Below are positions 55,585 to 62,883 of a stretch of DNA of 64,000 nucleotides, in pieces. Origin of the DNA: Lachnospiraceae bacterium (GTDB taxonomy: Bacteria; Bacillota; Clostridia; Lachnospirales; Lachnospiraceae); contig LR698958.1 of NCBI GenBank assembly GCA_902381685.1, positions 869,672 through 933,671 of the forward strand. Reading direction: 5' to 3'. Under the pieces are notes generated by a model. It made no database searches. It was not told the DNA's origin and saw only the letters and a list, made by a program, of their open reading frames with translations. The stretch's first letter is position 1, and every line of letters starts with the position of its first letter. The translations under genes and the position numbers were made by a program.

Positions 55585-55613
55585 ATAAATTTATTGTAAT
55601 ACGATAAATTTAT
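55585..55613 (+). promoter_or_regulatory. Paired palindromes upstream of the DUF2975 promoter
   Basis: ATAAATTTAT occurs twice (55585-55594 and 55604-55613), 9 bp apart and directly before the -35. Each copy is palindromic. It is a candidate operator for the HTH protein encoded at 56176. Confidence 0.4.
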
Positions 55614-55614
55614 A

Positions 55615-55643
55615 TTGATTTTTAATAATTTTAATGGTATAGT
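55615..55643 (+). promoter_or_regulatory. Promoter of the DUF2975-XRE unit
   Basis: TTGATT (55615-55620), 17-bp spacer, TATAGT (55638-55643). Confidence 0.65.
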
Positions 55644-55686
55644 CTAGTTAGAAATAAAGATATAAGAGTATTTAAGGAGGAATACA

Positions 55687-56166
55687 ATGAAACGAGATAC
55701 AATATCTAAATTATTAAAAATAATGATACTAGGAATGGGAATCGGTGGATTTGCAATTTTTCTATTGGTTTTCCCGACAGTCAGTAAAGAACTTGTCAGC
55801 AGTTATCCGGAGTTTTCAAATTACTATTTACCGTGGCTTATTTTTATTTGGCTTACGGCAATTCCATGCTACATTGTTTTAGGTTTGATGTGGAAATTTG
55901 CAACTTCTGTTCGGCAGGGAACTATCTTTACCTTCATCAATGGAAAGAGAATGAAAAAAATATTTTTTTGGACAGTTTCAGACACAACCTTTTTCTTAAT
56001 GGGGAATATTTTCCTGTTTTTGTTGAATAGAAGCCACCCGAGTATTTTTATATTGTCAATGGGAATTATATTTATTGGCTATTCGATTGCTGTTATAAGT
56101 GTTGCTTTCGCAGAGTTCCTTAACGGTGCGGCTGCATTACAGGAAGAGAATGCGTTGACGATTTAG
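55687..56166 (+). CDS. DUF2975 family membrane protein
   Basis: 159 aa, four hydrophobic helices (about 15-33, 50-70, 95-113 and 120-145). It is the usual DUF2975 plan, often encoded beside a small YozG-like HTH protein, as here (the next gene starts 9 bp later). Function is unknown. GGAGG precedes ATG 55687. Confidence 0.78.
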   Translation: MKRDTISKLLKIMILGMGIGGFAIFLLVFPTVSKELVSSYPEFSNYYLPWLIFIWLTAIPCYIVLGLMWKFATSVRQGTIFTFINGKRMKKIFFWTVSDTTFFLMGNIFLFLLNRSHPSIFILSMGIIFIGYSIAVISVAFAEFLNGAAALQEENALTI

Positions 56167-56175
56167 GAGGTACTT

Positions 56176-56394
56176 ATGGAAGGCGAAATTATTTTTAACA
56201 TTGATGTTATGCTGGCAAAACGTAAAATGAGTGTGACACAGTTGTCTGAAAAAGTTGGAATTACAATGGCAAACATTTCCATACTAAAGAATGGAAAGGC
56301 AAAAGCGATAAAAATATCTACGCTGACTAAACTCTGTGAAGCATTAGAGTGTCAGCCGGGAGATATCTTAGAATATCGGGAGAGAGAGGTTTAA
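56176..56394 (+). CDS. YozG-like XRE-family transcriptional regulator
   Basis: 72 aa, a single HTH domain: NIDVMLAKRKMSVTQLSEKVGITMANISILKNGKAKAIKISTL, ending with the QPGDILEY motif typical of YozG-type regulators. It is partnered with the DUF2975 gene and probably controls it. Its stop overlaps the start of the following lipoprotein gene by 1 nt (TAATG). Confidence 0.9.
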   Translation: MEGEIIFNIDVMLAKRKMSVTQLSEKVGITMANISILKNGKAKAIKISTLTKLCEALECQPGDILEYREREV

Positions 56395-56912
56395 TGAAAA
56401 AACATTTTGTAATGGTTGGGATTATTTTGATTCTTATGTTTCAGATGAGTGCCTGCGGTTCAACTAATTTTTCGGAAGAAATTTCCGAAAAAACAGGAGT
56501 GGACGTATCCGGCGGGAAGGAAGTTACGGTTTCTGACACACATGGTGGTTTTCATGGAGATGGAACAACATATGTAGTCTTAGAGTTTTCTAGCGACAAA
56601 CTGGAAGAGGATATAAAGAATAATGAGAAATGGAGTAGACTTCCACTTGATAAAGGAGCGGAAACTTTAGCATACGGAACCAGGAAGGAAACTGATGACA
56701 CAATAGAAATCTTTGGTCCATATATGACAGATGATAAAGGAAATGGACTTATGACAAAAGTAGAAAATGGATATTATTTTTTATTTAATAAGCAGAATGG
56801 AAAAACAGGTATGACTCGTGAAGAGATTGCAAATGCGAGTTCACTTAACGTGATACTGGCGATTTATGATACGGATACACAAAGACTGTATTTCTGCGAG
56901 GAAGATACATAA
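56394..56912 (+). CDS. Putative lipoprotein of unknown function
   Basis: 172 aa from ATG 56394. It has a lipobox (QMSACG), so it is exported and lipid-anchored. The body has THGGFHGDGTTYVVLEFS and FGPYMTDDKGNG segments and many acidic residues. I do not recognise the family. It is coupled to the upstream regulator by the stop/start overlap. Confidence 0.7.
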   Translation: MKKHFVMVGIILILMFQMSACGSTNFSEEISEKTGVDVSGGKEVTVSDTHGGFHGDGTTYVVLEFSSDKLEEDIKNNEKWSRLPLDKGAETLAYGTRKETDDTIEIFGPYMTDDKGNGLMTKVENGYYFLFNKQNGKTGMTREEIANASSLNVILAIYDTDTQRLYFCEEDT

Positions 56913-56926
56913 AACTTTTAAACAGT

Positions 56927-56966
56927 AAAAATCTGCCGATAATTAAAATTACCGACAGATTTTTTG
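56927..56966. terminator. Bidirectional terminator between the lipoprotein gene and ssp
   Basis: AAAAATCTG / CAGATTTTT stem with A- and T-runs on both sides, between convergent genes. Confidence 0.75.
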
Positions 56967-56984
56967 TTTACAAAAAGTTTGGCT

Positions 56985-57191
56985 TTATTTACCAGCCATC
57001 TGTTTTTCCTGTTCTTCGATCATTTTTTTAACCATATATCCGCCAACAGAACCATTCTGTCTTGATGTGAGGTCACCGTTATAACCGTCTGTTAATGGTA
57101 CTCCAAGTTCACTTGCAACCTCATATTTGAATTTGTCTAATGCTGTTTTTGCTTCAGGTACAGCAGCCCTATTTGATGAACGACTTGTCAT
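56985..57191 (-). CDS. Alpha/beta-type small acid-soluble spore protein
   Basis: 68 aa on the minus strand, ATG at 57191 after AAAGGAGG. It has the SASP motif set: LDKFKYEVASELGV (germination protease site region around the E-VASE bond) and the DNA-binding GYNGDLTSRQNGSVGGYMVKKMIE. It coats and protects DNA in the spore and is degraded by GPR at germination. Expected to be sigma-G dependent; I could not confirm the promoter. Confidence 0.93.
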   Translation of the reverse strand: MTSRSSNRAAVPEAKTALDKFKYEVASELGVPLTDGYNGDLTSRQNGSVGGYMVKKMIEEQEKQMAGK

Positions 57192-57225
57192 GATAATTTC
57201 CTCCTTTAAATAATGAAATAATTCT

Positions 57226-57252
57226 TTGTAACACTTTGTTGTTTTGTTACAA
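57226..57252. promoter_or_regulatory. Perfect inverted repeat between ssp and the XRE gene
   Basis: TTGTAACA (57226-57233), 11-bp gap, TGTTACAA (57245-57252). It lies 35-60 bp upstream of ssp and about 190 bp upstream of the divergent XRE gene. It could be a regulator operator. Confidence 0.4.
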
Positions 57253-57441
57253 GGATAGTATGTGGAGAAATATTAGAATTAAACTAGTAATTCTTTCTTT
57301 TTTTGACAAAATTTGTATATATGTCATAGAGGAAAATACAAGATATTGCGATGTTAATTTCCGTTGCTTGCATATTCAGAACTTTCAACGTATAGTAAAG
57401 ACAGTATCGATACAAAAATATTGTATAAAGAAGGTATGGAC

Positions 57442-58101
57442 ATGATTGGTGAAAATATTAAAAAATATCGTAGAAGAAAAGGAATGAGTCAGGAAGAGTT
57501 GGCGGTAAAACTTCATGTGGTGCGTCAGACGGTATCAAAATGGGAGCAGGCTTTATCAGTTCCGGACGCAGAAGTTTTAATGCGTATGGCTTCACTGTTG
57601 GAAGTATCTGTAAGCACGCTTTTAGGAAGTGAAATTGAAGATGAAAATAGTGAGCATTTAACAGAGAAACTGGCACAACTAAATGAGCAATTGGCGGAAA
57701 TACAACGTGAGCAAATAGTTCAAAAGCGAGCAGGGGAGAAAATAGGAGTAGGAATAGTGACTTCAGTGCTGGTGGCATTGAATGTTATATCCTTTTCGGA
57801 ATATGACGAGAGGCTCTTTGCCATGCTTTTAATTGCCTGTATCATGGTTTTTACGGGTATTGTTTCTCCAAAACTTCCATTTACAAGACATACCGATTTA
57901 AGACTGCCGTGGACGGTGCGGGATCAGGATACATGGAATGTGGCTCATAAAGTAATGGGGGTTATTTCATTGCCGATTGCCTGTCTATATGTGGGGTGCT
58001 CTCTGACAATAGCGGATTTTGAAGCGGTAACATTGTTTGCCATGCTATTGTGGATTGGTATTCCGGCAGTAATTTCTTATTGTTTCTATATGAAAAAATA
58101 A
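57442..58101 (+). CDS. XRE-type HTH regulator fused to an SdpI-like membrane domain
   Basis: 219 aa from ATG 57442 (AAGAAGG 7 nt upstream; ATG 57436 and a longer open frame are possible). The N-terminal HTH is NIKKYRRRKGMSQEELAVKLHVVRQTVSKWE, followed by a coiled linker (about 65-100). About four membrane helices come next, with RLPWTVRDQDTWNVAHKVMG, which resembles the SdpI/YfhL immunity-family signature. It is a membrane-tethered regulator by inference; the signal is unknown. Confidence 0.8.
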   Translation: MIGENIKKYRRRKGMSQEELAVKLHVVRQTVSKWEQALSVPDAEVLMRMASLLEVSVSTLLGSEIEDENSEHLTEKLAQLNEQLAEIQREQIVQKRAGEKIGVGIVTSVLVALNVISFSEYDERLFAMLLIACIMVFTGIVSPKLPFTRHTDLRLPWTVRDQDTWNVAHKVMGVISLPIACLYVGCSLTIADFEAVTLFAMLLWIGIPAVISYCFYMKK

Positions 58102-58113
58102 TGTTAAAAACTA

Positions 58114-58142
58114 TTGACAATATATTTGAAAATGAGTATATT
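58114..58142 (+). promoter_or_regulatory. Promoter of the GntR-ABC operon
   Basis: TTGACA (58114-58119), 17-bp spacer, TATATT (58137-58142). Confidence 0.75.
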
Positions 58143-58153
58143 ATAGATGTGAT

Positions 58154-58173
58154 TTAGTTGGTTACTTGACTAA
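58154..58173 (+). promoter_or_regulatory. Candidate GntR operator
   Basis: TTAGT (58154-58158) and ACTAA (58169-58173) inverted arms lie just past the -10, where a repressor would block transcription. This fits autoregulation by the GntR gene 30 bp downstream. Confidence 0.45.
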
Positions 58174-58203
58174 CAAACATACAAATAAACAGGTGGTGAT
58201 ATA

Positions 58204-58587
58204 GTGAACATAAATGCAAATATAGAAAAACCGATTTTTATTCAAATAGCGGAACAACTTGAAGATTCTATTTTTACAGGGGTATTTCCGGAGGAAAGCA
58301 AAATTCCTTCCACAAATGAAATATCCGCTTTATTGAACATAAATCCTCATACGGTTTTAAAAGGTATGAATATGTTAGTGGACGAAGAAATTATCTATAA
58401 GAAGAGGGGTTTGGGTATGTTTGTAAAAGAGGGAGCGGTTAAAAAGATAAAATCAAAACGCCAGGGACAGTTTTATGAACAATATATCGCAACATTGATT
58501 GAAGAAGCGTCTAAATTACAAATGAGCAAAGAAGAAATTATTTCATTAATAGAAAGGGGTTATGCACATGAACGCAATTCAAATTAA
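58204..58587 (+). CDS. YtrA-type GntR-family transcriptional regulator
   Basis: 127 aa, GTG start with AGGTGGTG upstream. It has a winged helix (IFIQIAEQLEDSIFTG, STNEISALLNINPHTVLKGMNMLVDEEIIYKKRGLGMFV) with a short C-terminal dimer tail, the YtrA subfamily that regulates the ABC transporter genes that follow. It overlaps the ATPase gene. Confidence 0.9.
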   Translation: MNINANIEKPIFIQIAEQLEDSIFTGVFPEESKIPSTNEISALLNINPHTVLKGMNMLVDEEIIYKKRGLGMFVKEGAVKKIKSKRQGQFYEQYIATLIEEASKLQMSKEEIISLIERGYAHERNSN

Positions 58588-59428
58588 AAATGTCACAAAA
58601 AGATACGATAACTTAACAGCGGTCGATAATGTTTCTTTTTCTTTCGGATTCGGGAAAATCTATGGATTCTTAGGAAGAAACGGTGCAGGGAAGTCTACCC
58701 TTATTAATATTATTGCGAATCGTATTTTTGCCGATAGCGGTGAGGTTCTTATTGATGACATACCGGCAAAAGACAATATGCAGGTACATGAAAAAATTTT
58801 TTGCATGAGCGAATCTGACTTATATGATACAAGTTTAAAAATTAAAGACCATTTCAAATGGATTGAACGGTTCTATGATAGTTTTGACTTAAACAAGGCT
58901 TTTGAAATTTCTGAAAAATTTAATCTTGATACGAGTAAAAGATTTAAGGCATTATCCAAAGGTTATCAGTCAATTTTTAAATTAACGGTTGCTTTATCGC
59001 TTAATGTTCCGTATGTAATTTTTGACGAACCTGTTTTAGGTTTGGACGCAAACCATAGGGAGTTGTTTTATGATTTGCTTTTAAAAGATTACGAAGATAA
59101 TGAGCGCACGATTATTATTGCGACACATTTAATTGAAGAGGTGGCGAATATCATCGAGGAGGTTGTGCTGATTGATAAGGGAAAAGTCTTGTTGCAAGAA
59201 AAAGTAGAGAACCTGTTGGAAACGGGATATAGTATTTCGGGAGTTGCCGGAGAAGTTGATGATTATTGTTCCGATAAAAAGGTTATCGGCTATGATGAGT
59301 TGGGAAATTTGAAAATTGCTTATATCTTAGGGGAGAAAACGCCATTATCTCCAAATAGTAACTTACAAATTTCGACAATGAACTTACAAAAATTATTCGT
59401 TAAAATAACAGAGAAAGGCGGTAAATAG
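58568..59428 (+). CDS. ABC transporter ATP-binding protein
   Basis: 286 aa from ATG 58568 (AAAGGGG 7 nt upstream; ATG 58562 is alternative). Walker A GRNGAGKST, signature LSKGYQSIFKL (variant of LSGGQ), Walker B YVIFDEPVLGLD, and H-loop ATHLIEEV. It powers the permease encoded next. It overlaps the gntR gene by 20 nt, so translation is coupled. Confidence 0.93.
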   Translation: MNAIQIKNVTKRYDNLTAVDNVSFSFGFGKIYGFLGRNGAGKSTLINIIANRIFADSGEVLIDDIPAKDNMQVHEKIFCMSESDLYDTSLKIKDHFKWIERFYDSFDLNKAFEISEKFNLDTSKRFKALSKGYQSIFKLTVALSLNVPYVIFDEPVLGLDANHRELFYDLLLKDYEDNERTIIIATHLIEEVANIIEEVVLIDKGKVLLQEKVENLLETGYSISGVAGEVDDYCSDKKVIGYDELGNLKIAYILGEKTPLSPNSNLQISTMNLQKLFVKITEKGGK

Positions 59429-59429
59429 T

Positions 59430-60152
59430 ATGAAATATTTAAAATCGGTTGTTCAATATGAGTGCATGACTTCTTTTAAATATATATGGATCTTTTATGC
59501 TATACAGTATGCTATTGTCAGCCTTATCACACTTATTATTGGAATTAGTATGGGGACTTTTGAAAATATAGGAACAAATGCATTAGAAATAAATACATTG
59601 ATTTATGTCAGCATTTTAGGTGTGTTGGGATTTAAAGAAGATTTTAAGATGTTGATACAAAATGGATTTACACGCAAATATATATTTGCTGCCACATTTT
59701 CTCTATTTTGTTTTATATCCGGAATAATGGCATTTGTAGATATGGCAACAGGTAATATTATTCATCATTTTAACGATAGATATATTTCTCTTTATGGTGG
59801 AATATATGGATATGGCAATTTATTTATGAACTGGTTATGGCTGTTTCTTGTTTATGTACTGATTTGCTGTTTATTATATTTAGTGATACTTGTAATCAAT
59901 AAAGTTGGGAAAACTACATCAATTTATTTGGGGGTTATTCTTGGTGGTATTGTACTGCTGACAGTTGCGTTATTCAGATATGTATTTTCTGATGAAACTG
60001 TAAACAATATTTTGAAGTTTTTCATGAAAACAATGGGATTTATGGAAAGTGGAAGTGTAAACTATATCTTGCCTGTGCTGACACTATTTATATTGGTTGG
60101 TATTTTTAGTGTTGTATCTTTTGCAATTATACGCCATACGGAACTTAAGTGA
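59430..60152 (+). CDS. ABC transporter permease
   Basis: 240 aa, about six hydrophobic helices. It is an ABC-2-like integral protein without clear sequence landmarks. It starts 1 bp after the ATPase stop, so the two clearly form one transporter. Substrate unknown; YtrA-type neighbours often respond to cell-wall antibiotics. Confidence 0.85.
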   Translation: MKYLKSVVQYECMTSFKYIWIFYAIQYAIVSLITLIIGISMGTFENIGTNALEINTLIYVSILGVLGFKEDFKMLIQNGFTRKYIFAATFSLFCFISGIMAFVDMATGNIIHHFNDRYISLYGGIYGYGNLFMNWLWLFLVYVLICCLLYLVILVINKVGKTTSIYLGVILGGIVLLTVALFRYVFSDETVNNILKFFMKTMGFMESGSVNYILPVLTLFILVGIFSVVSFAIIRHTELK

Positions 60153-60169
60153 GTAGGAGGTATTAAATA

Positions 60170-60589
60170 ATGAGTAAAAAGAAGGTAATAGGGGTTATTG
60201 TAATAATTGGATTGCTGCTGATTGGTTGTGCAGTTGCATTTTTTATGAATAGAACAACTTATACATTAAATCTTCCTAAAGCAGACGATTTGAAGAGTAT
60301 ATCTTTAAGTAACCCAAATAAGGAAGAAGAAGTCACAGATATAAAAGAGATAGAAGATATGCTCTATGTGTTAAAAGAAAATGGAAGAACTACTAAAAAA
60401 GAAAGTATAAATGACTCTCCTGTTAATACAGAAGAGCCGATAAAAGTAGAGTTTAACTTTAAAAAAGAAGGCTCGTCAGTTGTATATATATATGAAGATG
60501 ACGGAAAATATTATTTAGAGCAGCCGTACAATGGTATTTATCAAATTAGCGGTGATGAATATAATGATATAGCAAAATATTTTCAATAA
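60170..60589 (+). CDS. DUF5301-like exported protein
   Basis: 139 aa. There is an N-terminal membrane helix (about 5-25, IGVIVIIGLLLIGCAVAFFM), possibly a lipoprotein signal (LIGCA), then an extracytoplasmic domain with TYTLNLPKADDLKSISLSN, which matches the DUF5301 pattern as far as I recall. It is the last gene of the GntR-ABC operon (AGGAGG before ATG 60170). Its end overlaps the convergent MerR gene by 7 nt. Confidence 0.72.
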   Translation: MSKKKVIGVIVIIGLLLIGCAVAFFMNRTTYTLNLPKADDLKSISLSNPNKEEEVTDIKEIEDMLYVLKENGRTTKKESINDSPVNTEEPIKVEFNFKKEGSSVVYIYEDDGKYYLEQPYNGIYQISGDEYNDIAKYFQ

Positions 60590-61404
60590 ACTTTAACAGG
60601 TATTTCAATTTGTGTTATATAGTCGTTCATATTGTCGATGACGAGTTCATTGATACCTGTTTCATAAGCATAACCGTGTAAAGTCAATCCTTGCTTGTTT
60701 GCGTAAGCGAGGATTTCTTTATATCTGTTGGAAAGTTTGTCCCAATTTCCCTGACAGAAAGCCCGAAGATATGTTCCGGCAGGCTGTAAATGCAGACCTT
60801 TCTTGGAGACGGGGTAAGGCATCTCGATATATAAAGCGGTATATTCGCTAAATTTCTTTTCATATAAGTTATCTACAGGAATCATAGCACCGTAGGAGGC
60901 ATCATGCAGACGGCGAAGCTGATATTTTTTTGCCTCGGAAATAACCTGTTCGATTTCTTTTTCAAAAGGTAAATCTGCTGTCACATCGACTGACACCAGA
61001 TAATGGCTTTGCTTTTCTATAAGAGTGATGGCAGACAAATCAAGAGAATGCAATGTTTCCATGTCTTTCTGATGATTTACTAAAACTTTTTGAATGGATT
61101 TCAGGTGGGAAATGGTCTGATTTAATTCCGTGATTTTTTCCTGTAGGAGACATTCAAAATTGTCGACCGTACGATTTCTCATAAATTTCCTGATTTCCTC
61201 AAGAGATACGTTCAATTCTCGCAGCATTAAAATAGTTTCCAATTCCGCACTTTGCTGATAACTGTAATATCTGTATCCGTTTTCTTTTATACAGGCAGGT
61301 TTCAATAAACCGATCTCATCATACCACATCAATGTTTTTTTGTTGATTTCGTGCAGAGCAGCAAACTGCCCGATTGTAAATAGTGTATTTTTCTCTTTTA
61401 ACAT
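60583..61404 (-). CDS. MerR-family regulator with GyrI-like effector domain
   Basis: 273 aa on the minus strand. The N-terminal MerR HTH has FTIGQFAALHEINKKTLMWYDEIGLL and YRYYSYQQSAELETILMLRELNVSLEEI, followed by a coiled-coil dimer helix (about 85-120). A C-terminal GyrI/SOUL-type small-molecule-binding domain (about 130-273) ends the protein. It resembles BmrR-type multidrug sensors. AAGGAG before the start overlaps its own operator. Confidence 0.9.
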   Translation of the reverse strand: MLKEKNTLFTIGQFAALHEINKKTLMWYDEIGLLKPACIKENGYRYYSYQQSAELETILMLRELNVSLEEIRKFMRNRTVDNFECLLQEKITELNQTISHLKSIQKVLVNHQKDMETLHSLDLSAITLIEKQSHYLVSVDVTADLPFEKEIEQVISEAKKYQLRRLHDASYGAMIPVDNLYEKKFSEYTALYIEMPYPVSKKGLHLQPAGTYLRAFCQGNWDKLSNRYKEILAYANKQGLTLHGYAYETGINELVIDNMNDYITQIEIPVKVY

Positions 61405-61414
61405 AAATATCTCC

Positions 61415-61445
61415 TTGACTGTACAGTTACTGTACGGTTTATTAT
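61415..61445 (+). promoter_or_regulatory. MerR-type promoter of the acetyltransferase gene (19-bp spacer)
   Basis: TTGACT (61415-61420), 19-bp spacer, TATTAT (61440-61445). The spacer holds the palindrome GTACAGT-T-ACTGTAC (61421-61435). A long spacer with a central dyad is the mark of promoters activated by MerR proteins through DNA untwisting. Confidence 0.8.
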
Positions 61446-61469
61446 ATGAAATATGAGAGAGAAAAACAA
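61441..61469 (-). promoter_or_regulatory. Promoter of the merR-like gene, overlapping the divergent promoter
   Basis: Minus strand TTGTTT (61469-61464), 17-bp spacer, TATAAT (61446-61441). Its -10 shares five bases with the plus-strand -10, so MerR binding would also repress its own gene. Confidence 0.65.
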
Positions 61470-61507
61470 GATTTATTAGAAAATCGTGAAAAGGAGAAAG
61501 AAAACGT

Positions 61508-62134
61508 ATGAGTGAACAGATAATTTTACGGGAATATCAGGAAACGGACAGACAGGCATTAGAGGATATTATACGGGAAACGTGGAAATATGATAGGTTT
61601 TGCTGTGCTAAGGTTGCAAAGAAAATGGCAAAGGTGTATTTAAACAGTTGTCTTATAGAACAGACTTTTACGAGAGTTGCGGTTATCAATCATATACCGG
61701 TTGGCATTATTATGGGAAAAAATATTCAAAAACATAAATGCCCATTAAAATTGCGGATAAAATGGCTGAAATCCATTGTTTCTCTTTTTGTATCAAAAGA
61801 GGGAAGAAAAATCTCCAAAATATTTGGTGGTGTGAAGGGGATTGACGAAGAACTGCTCGCTGACTGTGACAAAGAGTATAAGGGAGAGGTGGTGTTTTTT
61901 GCCATTAGTGAAAAATGTCGGGGAAAGGGATTGGGACGTAGACTATTTCAGACAGTTACAGATTACATGAAGTCACAACACATTTCTGAATTTTATCTCT
62001 TTACGGATACAAGTTGTAATTATCCGTTTTATGAACATTTGGGATTGATAAGACGGTGCGAAAAGAAGCAGGTCATAGATGTGAACGATGAAAAAGAAGA
62101 GATGACTTTTTTTATTTATGAGTATAAAATTTAA
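61508..62134 (+). CDS. GNAT family N-acetyltransferase
   Basis: 208 aa. It has the GNAT fold: start IILREYQETDRQALEDIIRETW, acetyl-CoA loop EVVFFAISEKCRGKGLGRRLFQTV (R/QxxGxG/A), and a C-terminal FYEHLGL strand. There is no clear match to a defined antibiotic-modifying subfamily. It is divergent from the MerR gene, which should control it; the substrate may be a toxic compound or a polyamine-like molecule. GAAAAGGAG precedes ATG 61508. Confidence 0.85.
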   Translation: MSEQIILREYQETDRQALEDIIRETWKYDRFCCAKVAKKMAKVYLNSCLIEQTFTRVAVINHIPVGIIMGKNIQKHKCPLKLRIKWLKSIVSLFVSKEGRKISKIFGGVKGIDEELLADCDKEYKGEVVFFAISEKCRGKGLGRRLFQTVTDYMKSQHISEFYLFTDTSCNYPFYEHLGLIRRCEKKQVIDVNDEKEEMTFFIYEYKI

Positions 62135-62202
62135 AATTGACAAAAAATTGACTTTTATATGATATAATTTTCCTAATCTCATTGATAAGGAGTAAAGGGA
62201 AA

Positions 62203-62883
62203 TTGAAAGAAAAATATAAAATTTTAATTGTAGATGACGAGCAATCTATTTTAGATATGTTAAAGTTACAACTTGAATTTGAGGGGTACGCTGTTTTTAC
62301 TGCCGGTAATGCGAAAGAGACTTTAGATAAAGTGTCGTATGGTCCGGACATTATTTTACTGGACATCAATATGGCCGGTATGAATGGTTTGGATTTATGC
62401 GCATCTATTCGGGATTTTATATCCTGTCCGATTATTTTTCTGACGGCGAGAGTATCAGAGCAGGACAAAATCAACGGACTCATGGCAGGAGGAGATGACT
62501 ATATTACAAAACCATTTTCCGTGAATGAGTTGCTGGCGAGGATTTCGGCGCATTTGCGGCGGGAACAGAGAAGTCATAATAAAACAAAAAGCAAATTTTT
62601 GGAAGAACTCATTATTGATTATTCCGATAGAAGCCTTTATATCAAAGGGAACAAAATTGAATTATCAAATAAAGAGTTTGAAATCATACAACTATTATCT
62701 GCAAATGCAGGACAAGTATTTGACAGGGAAAAAATTTATGATTGTATTTGGGGAATTGACGGCAGTGGAGACAGTGTTGTTATTAAAGAGCATATACGAA
62801 AGATACGGTTGAAATTCAGTGAATTTACGGATAAAACCTATATTACTACAGTATGGGGAGTTGGATATAAATGGGTAAAATAA
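62203..62883 (+). CDS. OmpR-family response regulator
   Basis: 226 aa from TTG 62203 (AAGGAG at 62187-62192; an earlier TTG 62182 also fits the frame). The receiver domain has the acidic pocket VDDEQS, phosphoacceptor Asp54 (LLDINM), FLTAR and TKPFSVNELLARI. The C-terminal winged helix has LSNKEFEIIQLLS, GQVFDREKIYDCIWG and WGVGYKW. It pairs with the overlapping kinase gene. Confidence 0.95.
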   Translation: MKEKYKILIVDDEQSILDMLKLQLEFEGYAVFTAGNAKETLDKVSYGPDIILLDINMAGMNGLDLCASIRDFISCPIIFLTARVSEQDKINGLMAGGDDYITKPFSVNELLARISAHLRREQRSHNKTKSKFLEELIIDYSDRSLYIKGNKIELSNKEFEIIQLLSANAGQVFDREKIYDCIWGIDGSGDSVVIKEHIRKIRLKFSEFTDKTYITTVWGVGYKWVK

